This document shows, in pieces, positions 1 through 6,474 of a stretch of 8,907 nucleotides of DNA (its first letter is position 1; each line of letters begins with the position of its first letter). The DNA comes from an uncultured Collinsella sp. (GTDB lineage: Bacteria > Actinomycetota > Coriobacteriia > Coriobacteriales > Coriobacteriaceae): positions 1-8,907 of the forward strand of contig URNK01000069.1 in NCBI GenBank assembly GCA_900549195.1. The letters are read 5' to 3'. A program made the position numbers and the translations under genes. The notes beneath the pieces are model-generated. The model worked only from the letters and a program-made list of their open reading frames with translations. It searched no databases and had not been told where the DNA came from.

Positions 1-134
1 CTTCTGTTCCGACGGCTCGCTCTGCCGCGGCCGCGCTTTTGTCTGGTGGGATTTCGCTGAAGCAAAGCCTCGCCTTCGGCGGGCGTGGTAGCCTTTGTCG
101 TTGATTAAACTTTTTATGTAACGGAAGGACAAAT
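1..134. other. Unassigned upstream stretch with a small hairpin
   Basis: No convincing gene is visible. All three forward frames stop within about the first 105 bases, and none of the resulting peptides resembles a known protein tail. The reverse frames offer no start with a ribosome binding site. Positions 63-97 can fold: CAAAG (63-67) pairs with CTTTG (93-97), and inside it CTCGCC (69-74) pairs with GGCGGG (78-83) around a TTC loop. It could be the terminator of the gene before the window or part of the pth leader. No T-run follows directly, so I leave it open. I found no well-spaced -35/-10 pair for pth. Confidence 0.3.
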
Positions 135-764
135 ATGGCAGCTGCACAGCCGCTTAAGATTCGCATGGTTGCAGGGCTTGGCAACCCTGGCGAGGAATAT
201 GCCGAGACCCGCCACAACGCCGGCTTTAAGGCAATCGACGAGCTGGCCCGTCAGGCCGGCGTCACGTACTGGAAAAACCAAGCAGGCGCCGAGGTCGCGC
301 TCATCAATATCAACGATGCTGAGGAAGAGGGTGGCAAGCGCCAGATTGTGCTGGTCAAGCCGCAGTCGTACATGAATACCTCGGGCGGCCCCATCTCCAA
401 GCTCTGTCGCGAGTACAAGATCAAGGCCGAGGAGCTGCTCGTAATCCACGACGAGCTCGATATTCCCGCCGGCGACGTGCGTGTTAAGGTGGGCGGCGGC
501 CATGCCGGTCACAACGGCCTGCGTTCCATCATCGACAAGATGGGCAGCCGCGACTTCAGCCGCATCCGCACCGGCATCGGCAACCCTCCCGGCAAGATGG
601 CCGTCGCCGACTACGTTCTTAAGCATCTGCGCGCCCGCGAGGCCGAGGATTTCCAGGACACCTGCGCCCGCGCGGCCGACGCCGCCGGCCTGGCGATCGT
701 GCACGGCGTGGTTTATGCCCGCGACCATGTCAACGGCGCCGCCTCCGCCAACGGCAAGCACTAA
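135..764 (+). CDS. pth: Peptidyl-tRNA hydrolase (Pth)
   Basis: This cytoplasmic esterase cleaves peptidyl-tRNA released by stalled or aborted translation and so recycles tRNA. The 209-residue product is a little longer than the roughly 190-200 residues usual for bacterial Pth. The diagnostic motifs are present: LGNPG (15-19) followed by TRHNAGF (25-31) carries N17 and the catalytic histidine H27 (family N10 and H20). KPQSYMNTSG (75-84) carries N81 (family N68). HDELD (105-109) carries the aspartate D106 (family D93), and GGGHAGHNGLRS (120-131) carries N127 (family N114). The ATG at 135 is preceded by GGAAGG (123-128) at 6-nt spacing. Met11 at 165 lacks such a site and is a less likely start. 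The terminator at 871-920 separates the gene from nfnAB. Confidence 0.95.
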   Translation: MAAAQPLKIRMVAGLGNPGEEYAETRHNAGFKAIDELARQAGVTYWKNQAGAEVALININDAEEEGGKRQIVLVKPQSYMNTSGGPISKLCREYKIKAEELLVIHDELDIPAGDVRVKVGGGHAGHNGLRSIIDKMGSRDFSRIRTGIGNPPGKMAVADYVLKHLRAREAEDFQDTCARAADAAGLAIVHGVVYARDHVNGAASANGKH

Positions 765-776
765 AACCTATCATTT

Positions 777-957
777 AGGGACAGGTTTATTTTGGCAGGT
801 TTTACCTGCGGAAACGCCCCAGTTGCGGCATCGCAATCAACCGCGCGCCGACATACATGCACAGCACCCCAAAGGGGGCCGGACTCATCACAACCCGAGG
901 CCGGCCCCCTTTGCCGTTTTACCTGATAAAACCGACCAAAATAAACCTCTCCCCCTT
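777..957. repeat. Foldback element with imperfect inverted arms (REP-pair or MITE-like)
   Basis: Two arms face each other: 783-804 and 927-948 are reverse complements at 20 of 22 positions. Weaker similarity extends outward to GGGACAG at 778-784 (degenerate CTCTCCC at the other end) and inward to about 812 and 914. Between the arms lie the perfect hairpin GCAGGT-TTT-ACCTGC (795-809), the short hairpin TTGCG-GCAT-CGCAA (823-836) and the terminator stem. The element begins 13 bases after the pth stop codon and has no coding potential of its own. The symmetry is seen directly. That it is a dispersed, transposase-mobilised repeat is inferred. Confidence 0.6.
871..920 (+). terminator. Rho-independent terminator of pth
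   Basis: AAAGGGGGCCGG (871-882) pairs perfectly with CCGGCCCCCTTT (901-912), a 12-bp stem with an 18-nt loop. TTTGCCGTTTT follows. The T-tract is interrupted, but the stem is very strong. It lies inside the foldback element, about 105 bases after the pth stop. Confidence 0.8.
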
Positions 958-1011
958 TGGTAGGCCAAAGTGGATAAACCCTGCTCCCAACCGCCGAAGA
1001 CACACGTAAGT

Positions 1012-1033
1012 GACATGTCCATGAGGGTATAAT
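1012..1033 (+). promoter_or_regulatory. Candidate nfnAB promoter (-10 box) with 8-bp palindrome
   Basis: TATAAT at 1028-1033 matches the housekeeping -10 consensus exactly, 105 bases before nfnA. No good -35 box sits at 16-18 bp spacing (the bases there read CGTAAG). GTGACA at 1010-1015 resembles TTGACA but would leave a 12-bp spacer, which is too short. The perfect palindrome GACATGTC (1012-1019) lies in the spacer region and could be a regulator half-site pair. Transcription would start near 1040. Confidence 0.6.
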
Positions 1034-1037
1034 TTGC

Positions 1038-1120
1038 ACCGTATGTCTGCACAACGCCTGTGCGCGTACGGTTTTATTCGGGCTACCGTCCATTTCCGTG
1101 GAGGCACGGTTCGGCGGCCC
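1038..1120 (+). promoter_or_regulatory. Structured leader of nfnAB with alternating pairing segments
   Basis: ACCGT occurs at 1038-1042 and 1085-1089, and its complement ACGGT at 1068-1072 and 1106-1110, so segments 1:2, 2:3 or 3:4 can pair. The 1:2 hairpin has an inner stem GCACA (1049-1053)/TGTGC (1059-1063) and is followed by TTTTATT. The 3:4 hairpin can extend outward with GGGC (1080-1083)/GCCC (1117-1120), or be replaced by CCGTG (1096-1100)/CACGG (1105-1109). This resembles attenuator logic. However, transcription may start near 1040, which would remove part of segment 1. It matches no riboswitch class I can name. Confidence 0.35.
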
Positions 1121-1123
1121 TAA
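1043..1123 (+). CDS. Possible 26-residue leader peptide ORF upstream of nfnA
   Basis: An ATG at 1043 opens 26 codons ending with TAA at 1121-1123. The product begins MSAQRLCAY and ends GGTVRRP. It has no ribosome binding site, but the ATG is only 9 bases after the -10 box. The transcript could therefore begin at or just before the start codon (leaderless initiation, common in actinobacteria). The stop lies immediately before the nfnA ribosome binding site (1127-1134), as expected for a regulatory leader ORF. The ORF covers the same bases as the leader hairpins. Chance is quite possible for an ORF this short. Confidence 0.25.
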   Translation: MSAQRLCAYGFIRATVHFRGGTVRRP

Positions 1124-1138
1124 CAAGAGAGGGGTTCT

Positions 1139-1978
1139 ATGTATAAGATCCTGGAGAAGACGCAGTTCTCGGAGAAGGTGTTCAAGTTCCGCATCGAGGC
1201 GCCCGCAATCGCCAAGCATGCGCACGCTGGACAGTTCCTCATGGTTCGCGCCAACGAGACGGGCGAGCGTGTCCCGTTTACCCTGGCCGGCTGGAACGGT
1301 GACGAGGGCTGGGTCGAGTTCATCTTCATGGTGATCGGCAAGACCACCGAGATGCTTTCCACCTACGAGGCCGGCGAGTCACTGCGCGACGTCGTGGGCC
1401 CGCTGGGCGTTCCCACCGAGATGGCCGAGGGCCCCTGCGCCGTCATTGGCGGCGGCGTCGGCTTGGCAATTGCCTTCCCGGTCGCCAAGCACCTGGTCGA
1501 GACCGGTCACGAAGTTCACGCCATCATGGGCGCCCGCACCAAGGACCTCCTGCTCATGGAGGACCAGTTCCGCGAGCTCCTCGACGAGGACCACATCCAC
1601 ATCACCACCGACGACGGCTCCTACGGCGAGCAGGGCGTTGTTACCGCTCCGCTGGAGCGCCTGCTGCAGGACAAGGCCGTGAGCCAGGTCTTCTGCGTCG
1701 GCCCCGTTCCGATGATGAAGTTCTCGACCCTCACCGCCCAGAAGTACGACACCCCCATCACCGCGTCCCTCAACCCCATCATGGTTGACGGTACCGGCAT
1801 GTGCGGCTGCTGCCGCGTCGAGGTGGGCGGCGTGACCAAGTTCGCTTGCGTCGACGGCCCCGACTTCGATGCCACCCTGGTCGACTGGGATGACCTTCGT
1901 GCCCGCCAGGCCGCTTACCGTTCCGAAGAGGGCGAGTCCCTCAAGGCCTATGAGGAAAAGAGCTGCGCATGCCACTAG
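1139..1978 (+). CDS. nfnA: NfnA: ferredoxin-NADP+ reductase subunit alpha (FAD, [2Fe-2S])
   Basis: This is the 279-residue small subunit of a cytosolic NfnAB-type flavoenzyme, in the family annotated as sulfide/dihydroorotate dehydrogenase-like FAD/NAD-binding protein. With NfnB it couples NADH and reduced ferredoxin to reduction of NADP+ by electron bifurcation or confurcation. Visible features are the FAD-domain motif RVPFT (44-48), a Rossmann glycine loop IGGGVGLA (103-110) for the dinucleotide, and a PyrK-like iron-sulfur segment from VDGTGMCGCC (216-225) to C237. D217, C222, C225 and C237 are the likely ligands, and an Asp ligand is described for NfnA. The ATG at 1139 follows GAGAGGGG (1127-1134). 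The last codons overlap nfnB by 10 bp, which suggests translational coupling. A SudB or PyrK-like role is possible, but the partner gene favours Nfn. Confidence 0.85.
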   Translation: MYKILEKTQFSEKVFKFRIEAPAIAKHAHAGQFLMVRANETGERVPFTLAGWNGDEGWVEFIFMVIGKTTEMLSTYEAGESLRDVVGPLGVPTEMAEGPCAVIGGGVGLAIAFPVAKHLVETGHEVHAIMGARTKDLLLMEDQFRELLDEDHIHITTDDGSYGEQGVVTAPLERLLQDKAVSQVFCVGPVPMMKFSTLTAQKYDTPITASLNPIMVDGTGMCGCCRVEVGGVTKFACVDGPDFDATLVDWDDLRARQAAYRSEEGESLKAYEEKSCACH

Positions 1979-3378
1979 TTAACGGTCGTTTCGTTGCCGA
2001 TATGAAGTCGCCCCGCACCCCCGATAACGAGGAGCCGGCTGCCGAGCGCGCCTGCGACTTCCGCCCCGTCGACAAGGGCTTCACCGAGGAGATGGCGCTG
2101 GCCGAGGCCGAGCGCTGCCTCAACTGCAAGAAGCCGTTCTGTGTTGAGGGCTGCCCCGTCAACATCAACATCCCCCGCTTTATCGAACAGATCCGCGAGA
2201 AGGACTTCGGCGGCGCTCTCGATACCATCCGCGAGGACTCCATGCTTCCCGCCATCTGCGGCCGCGTCTGCCCGCAGGAGAACCAGTGCGAGGGCAAGTG
2301 CATCCGTGGCAAGAAGTCCGAGCCCGTGGCCATCGGCCAGCTCGAGCGCTTCCTGGGTGACCGCCCCGAGCTCGCCTCCACGCCCAAGATGGCCCCCAAG
2401 AACGGCAAGAAGGTTGCCGTCGTCGGCTCCGGCCCGTCCGGCATCACCTGCGCCGGCGAGCTCGCCCGCAACGGCTTTGACGTCACCGTCTTCGAGGCAT
2501 TCTTCACCGGCGGCGGCGTGCTGGTCTACGGCATCCCCGAGTTCCGTCTGCCCAAGGCGGTCGTCAAGCGCGAGATTGACGGCCTGGAGGACATGGGCGT
2601 CAAGTTTGAGTACAACTCCGTCGTGGGCAACATGGCCACGGCCGAGGAGCTGTTCGAGCAGGGCTTCGACGCCATCTACGTGGCGACCGGCGCTGGCCTG
2701 CCCAAGTTCCTCAACGTCCCCGGCGAGAACCTGCCCAACGTCTTCTTCGCGAACGAGTACCTCACCCGCGTGAACCTGATGAAGGCCAACAAGTTCCCCG
2801 AGTACGACACCCCCACCAAGCACGGCAAGAACGTCGTTGTCTTTGGTGGCGGCAACGTGGCTATGGACGCCGTCCGTACCGCCAAGCGCCTGGGCGCCGA
2901 GCACGCCATCATCGCCTACCGTCGTACCGAAGACGAGATGCCCTGCCGTCGCGCCGAGCTGCACCACGCTAAGGCCGAGGGCGTCGAGGTTCTGCCGCTC
3001 GTCTCCCCGCTCGAGTTTGTCGCTGGCGAGGACGGCTCCGTGTGCGCCGTCAAGGTCCAGAAGATGGAGCTCGGCGAGCCTGACGAGTCCGGCCGTCGTC
3101 GCCCGGTGCCCATCGAGGGCGCCATCGAGGAGATCCCCTGCGACGTCGCGATCTCGGCTATCGGCACAAACGCCAACCCCTTCGCAAAGAAGATCGGCGG
3201 CAAGATGGAGCTCAGCAAGTGGGGCTACATCGTCGCCGACGAGGAGACCGGCCAGACCACCGATCCCCGCATCTGGGCCGGCGGCGACATCGTCACCGGT
3301 GCCGCTACGGTCATTCTGGCGATGGGCGCCGGCAAGAAGGCCGCCGCTTCCATCACCAAGAGCTTGCTGGGCGAGTAA
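1969..3378 (+). CDS. nfnB: NfnB: NADPH-dependent ferredoxin oxidoreductase subunit, GltD-like
   Basis: This 469-residue flavoprotein is often annotated gltA or glutamate synthase small subunit. The N-terminal domain has two cysteine sets that bind [4Fe-4S] clusters: C50, C53, C58, C62 and C97, C101, C107, C111. It then has an FAD-binding fold with VVGSGPSG (151-158). A second Rossmann fold with VVVFGGGNVAMD (289-300) is expected to bind NADP(H). The C-terminal FAD signature is WAGGDIVTGAATVILAMGAG (436-455). In the Nfn family this subunit bifurcates electrons between ferredoxin, NADPH and the NfnA-bound NADH. A true glutamate synthase role is unlikely because no large glutamate synthase subunit gene lies nearby and nfnA overlaps the start by 10 bp. 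A SudA-like assignment cannot be excluded. A terminator follows 28 bases after the stop. Confidence 0.87.
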   Translation: MPLVNGRFVADMKSPRTPDNEEPAAERACDFRPVDKGFTEEMALAEAERCLNCKKPFCVEGCPVNINIPRFIEQIREKDFGGALDTIREDSMLPAICGRVCPQENQCEGKCIRGKKSEPVAIGQLERFLGDRPELASTPKMAPKNGKKVAVVGSGPSGITCAGELARNGFDVTVFEAFFTGGGVLVYGIPEFRLPKAVVKREIDGLEDMGVKFEYNSVVGNMATAEELFEQGFDAIYVATGAGLPKFLNVPGENLPNVFFANEYLTRVNLMKANKFPEYDTPTKHGKNVVVFGGGNVAMDAVRTAKRLGAEHAIIAYRRTEDEMPCRRAELHHAKAEGVEVLPLVSPLEFVAGEDGSVCAVKVQKMELGEPDESGRRRPVPIEGAIEEIPCDVAISAIGTNANPFAKKIGGKMELSKWGYIVADEETGQTTDPRIWAGGDIVTGAATVILAMGAGKKAAASITKSLLGE

Positions 3379-3406
3379 TCACCTACAGCGCTAGCCATCA
3401 AACGGC

Positions 3407-3444
3407 AAAGTCCCCGTCGAGCACACGCCCGGCGGGGACTTTTT
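3407..3444 (+). terminator. Rho-independent terminator of nfnAB
   Basis: AAAGTCCCCG (3407-3416) pairs perfectly with CGGGGACTTT (3433-3442), a 10-bp stem with a 16-nt loop. A run of five T (3440-3444) overlaps the end of the stem. It begins 28 bases after the nfnB stop codon. Confidence 0.88.
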
Positions 3445-3460
3445 CTATGCCGATCGCCCT

Positions 3461-3498
3461 ACCACCGCAAAGGTGCCTGTCCCCCTTGCGGTGGTTTT
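3461..3498. terminator. Hairpin between convergent genes, loop with REP-like word
   Basis: ACCACCGCAA (3461-3470) pairs perfectly with TTGCGGTGGT (3486-3495) around a 15-nt loop that contains GGTGCCTGTCCCC (3472-3484). TTTT (3495-3498) gives weak forward terminator character. On the minus strand the stem lies about 10 bases beyond the kinase stop codon but lacks a U-run, so it may act there as a 3'-end stabiliser rather than a terminator. The loop word is related to the one at 4159-4165. Confidence 0.55.
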
Positions 3499-3504
3499 GG
3501 TCGG

Positions 3505-4128
3505 CTAGCCTTCGAGCTGCGCCACCTTGTAGCGGTAGGCTGCGGCGATGACGTCCTTGCAGCCTTCGCGGCCCAGCTTGGCGCGGTTGACGACGATGTC
3601 TTTACCGCTCGTCATCTTCCACTTGCCGGCGCTATAGCGCTTATAGAACGCCTCGCGCGCCTTCTGCTGCTGTTTGACCAGCTTGGCGCCCTTCTTTTTG
3701 TTAAGGCCACGCTTCTTGCGCACAATCTCGACGCGGTCCTCAAAGGGTGCGGTCACCAACACGGCAATGTGGCTGGGGTTGTTGCGCAGCAGGTAATCGG
3801 ACAGACGGCCTTCGATAATGCAGCTCTCGGTCTCGCCCAGATCCAAAATCACCTGGCTCATCTTTTGGAACAACTTATCCGAGTACGAACGCGCATCGTA
3901 GCGGTCGGGCAGAAACGCCATGTTCTCCACGGCCAGACGCTCATCATAGGCGGCCATCTTATCGAGCGACTCGCCCGCGCGCAGCGACGCACGTACCAGC
4001 AGCTCGTTATCGTACAGCGGAATCCCCAACTCGTCGGCAAGCATGCGGCCAATCTCGTGGCCCTCGGCGCCAAAGTCGCGCGCGATGGTAATGACCACAG
4101 GATTCTTCTTATTCTCCAGATCGCTCAT
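3505..4128 (-). CDS. Cytidylate kinase-like family protein
   Basis: The 207-residue protein belongs to the cytidylate-kinase-like family (Pfam Cytidylate_kin2), distinct from the essential Cmk enzyme. It carries the family opening VVITIARDFGAEGHEIGRML (11-30), a degenerate P-loop-like segment, followed by LGIPLYD (34-40). Also visible are the central CIIEGR (103-108), APFEDRVEIV (127-136) and the tail pattern YKRY..GKW (162-170) ... VVNRAKLG (179-186). I chose the ATG at 4128 because AAAGGA (minus strand, 4140-4135) lies 6 bases upstream. An in-frame start at 4173 would put coding sequence through a palindrome. It is the last gene of the amino acid transporter operon. Its substrate is unknown, and a nucleotide or other small-molecule kinase role is inferred only from family membership. 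Confidence 0.8.
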   Translation of the reverse strand: MSDLENKKNPVVITIARDFGAEGHEIGRMLADELGIPLYDNELLVRASLRAGESLDKMAAYDERLAVENMAFLPDRYDARSYSDKLFQKMSQVILDLGETESCIIEGRLSDYLLRNNPSHIAVLVTAPFEDRVEIVRKKRGLNKKKGAKLVKQQQKAREAFYKRYSAGKWKMTSGKDIVVNRAKLGREGCKDVIAAAYRYKVAQLEG

Positions 4129-4146
4129 CGCGATTCCTTTCTCCAT

Positions 4147-4173
4147 GTGACAAAGGGGCTGTCCCTTTGCCAC
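4147..4173 (-). repeat. Intercistronic hairpin before the kinase gene
   Basis: GTGACAAAGGG (4147-4157) pairs with CCCTTTGCCAC (4163-4173) with one mismatch and a 5-nt loop, placing CTGTCCC (4159-4165) at the tip. It fills most of the 48-bp gap between the second permease stop and the kinase start and ends about 7 bases before the kinase ribosome binding site. It has no U-run, so mRNA stabilisation or a partial transcription stop that lowers kinase expression is more likely than full termination. Confidence 0.6.
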
Positions 4174-4176
4174 ATT

Positions 4177-4815
4177 CTACGCTGCCACCATTCGCCTCTG
4201 ATATGCGCGAACCAGCAGCGAGATACCAAAGTTGAGCACAAAGTACATCGCAAACACCAGGCCGTAGAGCATAAGCACCTGCGACAGGTCGATCGCGTGG
4301 GCCATCACCACGTTTGCCGTGTACATGAGCTCGGCCACGTTAATGCCCGAAAGATACGAGCTGTCCTTAATGACGGTCGTGCACTGGCTAAACAGCGCCG
4401 GAATGATCGTCTTAAACGTCTGCGGCAAAATGATGTAGCGCATGGTGGCAAAGAAGCCGAAGCCCTGGCTCTGCGCTGCCTCAAACTGGCCGCGCGGAAT
4501 CGAGTTGAGGCCGCCGCGCACAATCTCGGCCATAACAGCGCTGGTAAACAGCGTAAAGGCGATGGTCGAAATCACAATGTCCAAACCCTGCACCGTAAAG
4601 TAGATAAACAGGATCCACAGCAGGTTTGGCGTGCAACGGAACAGTTCGATATAGGCGCTCACCAAAATACGGAACGGGCGGGGCGCATAGCTCTTAACGA
4701 GCGCCAGCACCGTGCCAAAGATGAGCGAGAAAAAGATCGACAGCGCCGAGATCTCGATTGTCTTAACAAAGCCGCCCCAAATGTAGAGCAGGTTGGTCGC
4801 GTTGAAGATTTCCAT
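4177..4815 (-). CDS. Polar amino acid ABC transporter permease (second subunit)
   Basis: This 212-residue inner-membrane subunit belongs to the His/Glu/Gln/Arg/opine permease family. Hydrophobic segments are seen at about 19-40, 64-85, 86-98, 137-150 and 180-202. The cytoplasmic coupling loop has the EAA signature: SIPRGQFEAAQSQG (105-118), with E112, A113, A114 and G118, followed by YIILPQTFK (127-135). Its length is at the short end for the family but complete. The ATG at 4815 is 3 bases after the stop of the neighbouring permease, and its ribosome binding site GAGGAGG lies inside the end of that gene. The two permeases are thus translationally linked and presumably form a heterodimeric channel. 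Confidence 0.9.
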   Translation of the reverse strand: MEIFNATNLLYIWGGFVKTIEISALSIFFSLIFGTVLALVKSYAPRPFRILVSAYIELFRCTPNLLWILFIYFTVQGLDIVISTIAFTLFTSAVMAEIVRGGLNSIPRGQFEAAQSQGFGFFATMRYIILPQTFKTIIPALFSQCTTVIKDSSYLSGINVAELMYTANVVMAHAIDLSQVLMLYGLVFAMYFVLNFGISLLVRAYQRRMVAA

Positions 4816-4818
4816 GCG

Positions 4819-5565
4819 CTAGGCCTCCTCTACGTTGTCGAGCCCCAGCTCGGCCAGGCTCACGCCGCGCGGACGCTCCTTGGAGCGGCGCTCGAGCCAC
4901 TGCACCAGCATGGCGAGCGGAAAGCAGATGATGAAGTACATAAGGCAGCAGACGATGTATCCCTGCAGGTAGCCGTACAGACTCACAAAGTTGTCGGAAC
5001 GGTACATAAGGTCGCCGCCGGCCACAAGCGCCAGCACCGACGTATTCTTGACCAGGTTGAGCGCCTGGTTGCACAGCGGCGGCAGAATGATCTTGAATGT
5101 CTGGGGCAGTACGATGTACCAGTACGCCTGCGCACGGGTGAAGCCCTGGCTCTGGGCCGCCTCCATCTGACCGCGCGGAACCGCCTCGATACCAGTGCGG
5201 ATGACCTCCGAAATGTAGGCCGCGTGATACAGGCCCACGCCCAAGAAGCCCAGCACGAACGGAGCGATGCGCACCGGCTGGTCGGCACCGGTTATGGCCT
5301 GCAAAAACTGCGGACCGGCCATGTACATAAAGAGCACCTGTACGGGCAACGGGGTGTTCTGGTAAAACTCCACGTACGCGCGGCTTATGGCGCGCAGCAC
5401 GCGCGAACGAGTGGTAGAGAACACGCCCAGCAGCGTGCCCAGCACCAGCGACAACAGCAGACCGGCAACGACCACCTGTAGCGTCACGCCAAAGCCCTCC
5501 CAGAAGGGCCCCATATTTTGAAATGTCGTCGACCAACGGTCGGCGTCAAATAATCCTTCGAGCAT
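4819..5565 (-). CDS. Polar amino acid ABC transporter permease (first subunit)
   Basis: The 248-residue membrane subunit is paralogous to the downstream permease. Hydrophobic segments lie at about 24-49, 73-90, 100-117, 155-182 and 198-222. The EAA loop is AVPRGQMEAAQSQG (128-141), followed by YIVLPQTFK (150-158). A charged C-terminal tail of about 25 residues (from 224) extends beyond the last membrane segment. I chose the ATG at 5565, which follows the strong site AAGGAAGGA (minus strand, 5579-5571) and lies 25 bases after the binding-protein stop. An in-frame start as far up as 5748 would overlap the binding-protein gene and add an arginine-rich stretch unlike this family. It works with the ATPase, binding protein and second permease of the same operon. 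Confidence 0.9.
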   Translation of the reverse strand: MLEGLFDADRWSTTFQNMGPFWEGFGVTLQVVVAGLLLSLVLGTLLGVFSTTRSRVLRAISRAYVEFYQNTPLPVQVLFMYMAGPQFLQAITGADQPVRIAPFVLGFLGVGLYHAAYISEVIRTGIEAVPRGQMEAAQSQGFTRAQAYWYIVLPQTFKIILPPLCNQALNLVKNTSVLALVAGGDLMYRSDNFVSLYGYLQGYIVCCLMYFIICFPLAMLVQWLERRSKERPRGVSLAELGLDNVEEA

Positions 5566-5590
5566 TTGATTCCTTCCTTGGACGATGCGC

Positions 5591-6466
5591 CTATACAAGA
5601 CCCCAGGTCTTGACCTCTTGGTCGAGCCAGCCATCGGCCAGGCGATCGCAAACCACCTGATCGACCACAGCCGAAAGGTCGCAGCCCTTCTTGGTCGCCA
5701 CGCCGTAGCCCTGCTCGCCAAACTTGACCTCGGGCTGCAGCAGCTCAACGGTCTCGTTCATGTAACCGGCCAGCGTGGAGCGGTCCATGGCAAAGACGTC
5801 GATATTGCCGGCGTCGAGCGAACTCTTGATGATGGGATAGCCGCTAAAGGCCCTAAACTCGGGCTTGCAGCTAAAGCCGTTGTCCTTGATCATCTGCTCG
5901 ATCAGGCCCTGCGTGGTGGCACCCTGGCTCACGCCAATGACCTTGCCGTCCAGATCCTCAATCGAGGTAAAGCCCGAACGCTTCTTGACCATGAGTCCCA
6001 CGTAGTCGGTGCGGTACGGCGTCGAGAAATCCCAGCTCTTCTTGCGCTCGTCGGTGATGGTGTAGGTCGCCGCGACCACGTCGAGTTGGCCGTTATCGAT
6101 CAGTGGGCCGCGCGTCTTGGGCGTTACGTCGGTAAACTCGACAAGCTCCTGGGCACGAGCCTTCTTGTAGCTCACACCAAAGACGGCAGCGGCGATCTGG
6201 TAGCACAAATCGACTTCCATGCCCTCAAAGCGGCCCTTGGCGGTGTCGTAATAGCCGTAGCCGGGAACATCCTTCTTAACGCCGGCATTCAGATGGCCAC
6301 GCGACTTGATGGCCGCAAGCTTGGACCCCTTGTCGGAGCCCTCACCGCTGGTGGAGTTGCCGCAACCGGTAAGCGCGGTCCCCGTCAGCGCGAGCATGCC
6401 GGCGCCAGCCAGCTGCAAAAAGTGACGGCGCGACACGGCCGCCCTCGTCATATCCGTCATGTCCAT
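5591..6466 (-). CDS. Amino acid ABC transporter substrate-binding lipoprotein with Tat-type signal
   Basis: The 291-residue solute-binding protein belongs to the SBP_bac_3 family and delivers a polar amino acid (glutamate, glutamine or similar; the exact ligand cannot be read) to the permeases. The signal region has SRRHFL (12-17), a twin-arginine motif, then a hydrophobic stretch and the lipobox LTGC (32-35). The mature protein should start at lipid-modified C35 and be anchored outside the membrane. A low-complexity linker to about 48 leads into the binding lobes, with VKKDVPGYGYYD (63-74), FEGMEVDL (80-87), GQLDVVAATYTITDERKKSW (126-145) and later GKVIGVSQGATTQ. ATGs at 6466, 6460 and 6451 are all possible starts. 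I chose 6466, 8 bases after the ATPase stop; all three keep the signal. Confidence 0.88.
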   Translation of the reverse strand: MDMTDMTRAAVSRRHFLQLAGAGMLALTGTALTGCGNSTSGEGSDKGSKLAAIKSRGHLNAGVKKDVPGYGYYDTAKGRFEGMEVDLCYQIAAAVFGVSYKKARAQELVEFTDVTPKTRGPLIDNGQLDVVAATYTITDERKKSWDFSTPYRTDYVGLMVKKRSGFTSIEDLDGKVIGVSQGATTQGLIEQMIKDNGFSCKPEFRAFSGYPIIKSSLDAGNIDVFAMDRSTLAGYMNETVELLQPEVKFGEQGYGVATKKGCDLSAVVDQVVCDRLADGWLDQEVKTWGLV

Positions 6467-6474
6467 CACCGCGC

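Noticed and set aside
1010..1015. GTGACA as the -35 box of the nfnAB promoter
   Set aside because: It leaves only a 12-bp spacer to TATAAT, too short for a normal sigma-70-type promoter.
1975..2967. A 330-codon minus-strand open frame opposite nfnB
   Set aside because: It is the complement of a gene with complete cysteine and nucleotide-binding motifs; the product is an Ala/Gly/Leu/Asp-rich string without family resemblance.
4129..4173. Upstream in-frame start for the kinase-like protein
   Set aside because: The extra 15 residues would be encoded by the palindromic hairpin, and the good ribosome binding site serves the ATG at 4128.
3769..5481. A 570-codon open frame on the plus strand
   Set aside because: It lies antisense to the kinase-like gene and both permeases, which have clear motifs and ribosome binding sites. 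Its predicted protein is His/Arg/Gln-rich without any domain, as expected from the complement of GC-biased codons.
5566..5748. Upstream in-frame start for the first permease
   Set aside because: It would overlap the binding-protein gene by about 150 bp and add an arginine-rich segment foreign to the family; a strong ribosome binding site precedes the ATG at 5565.
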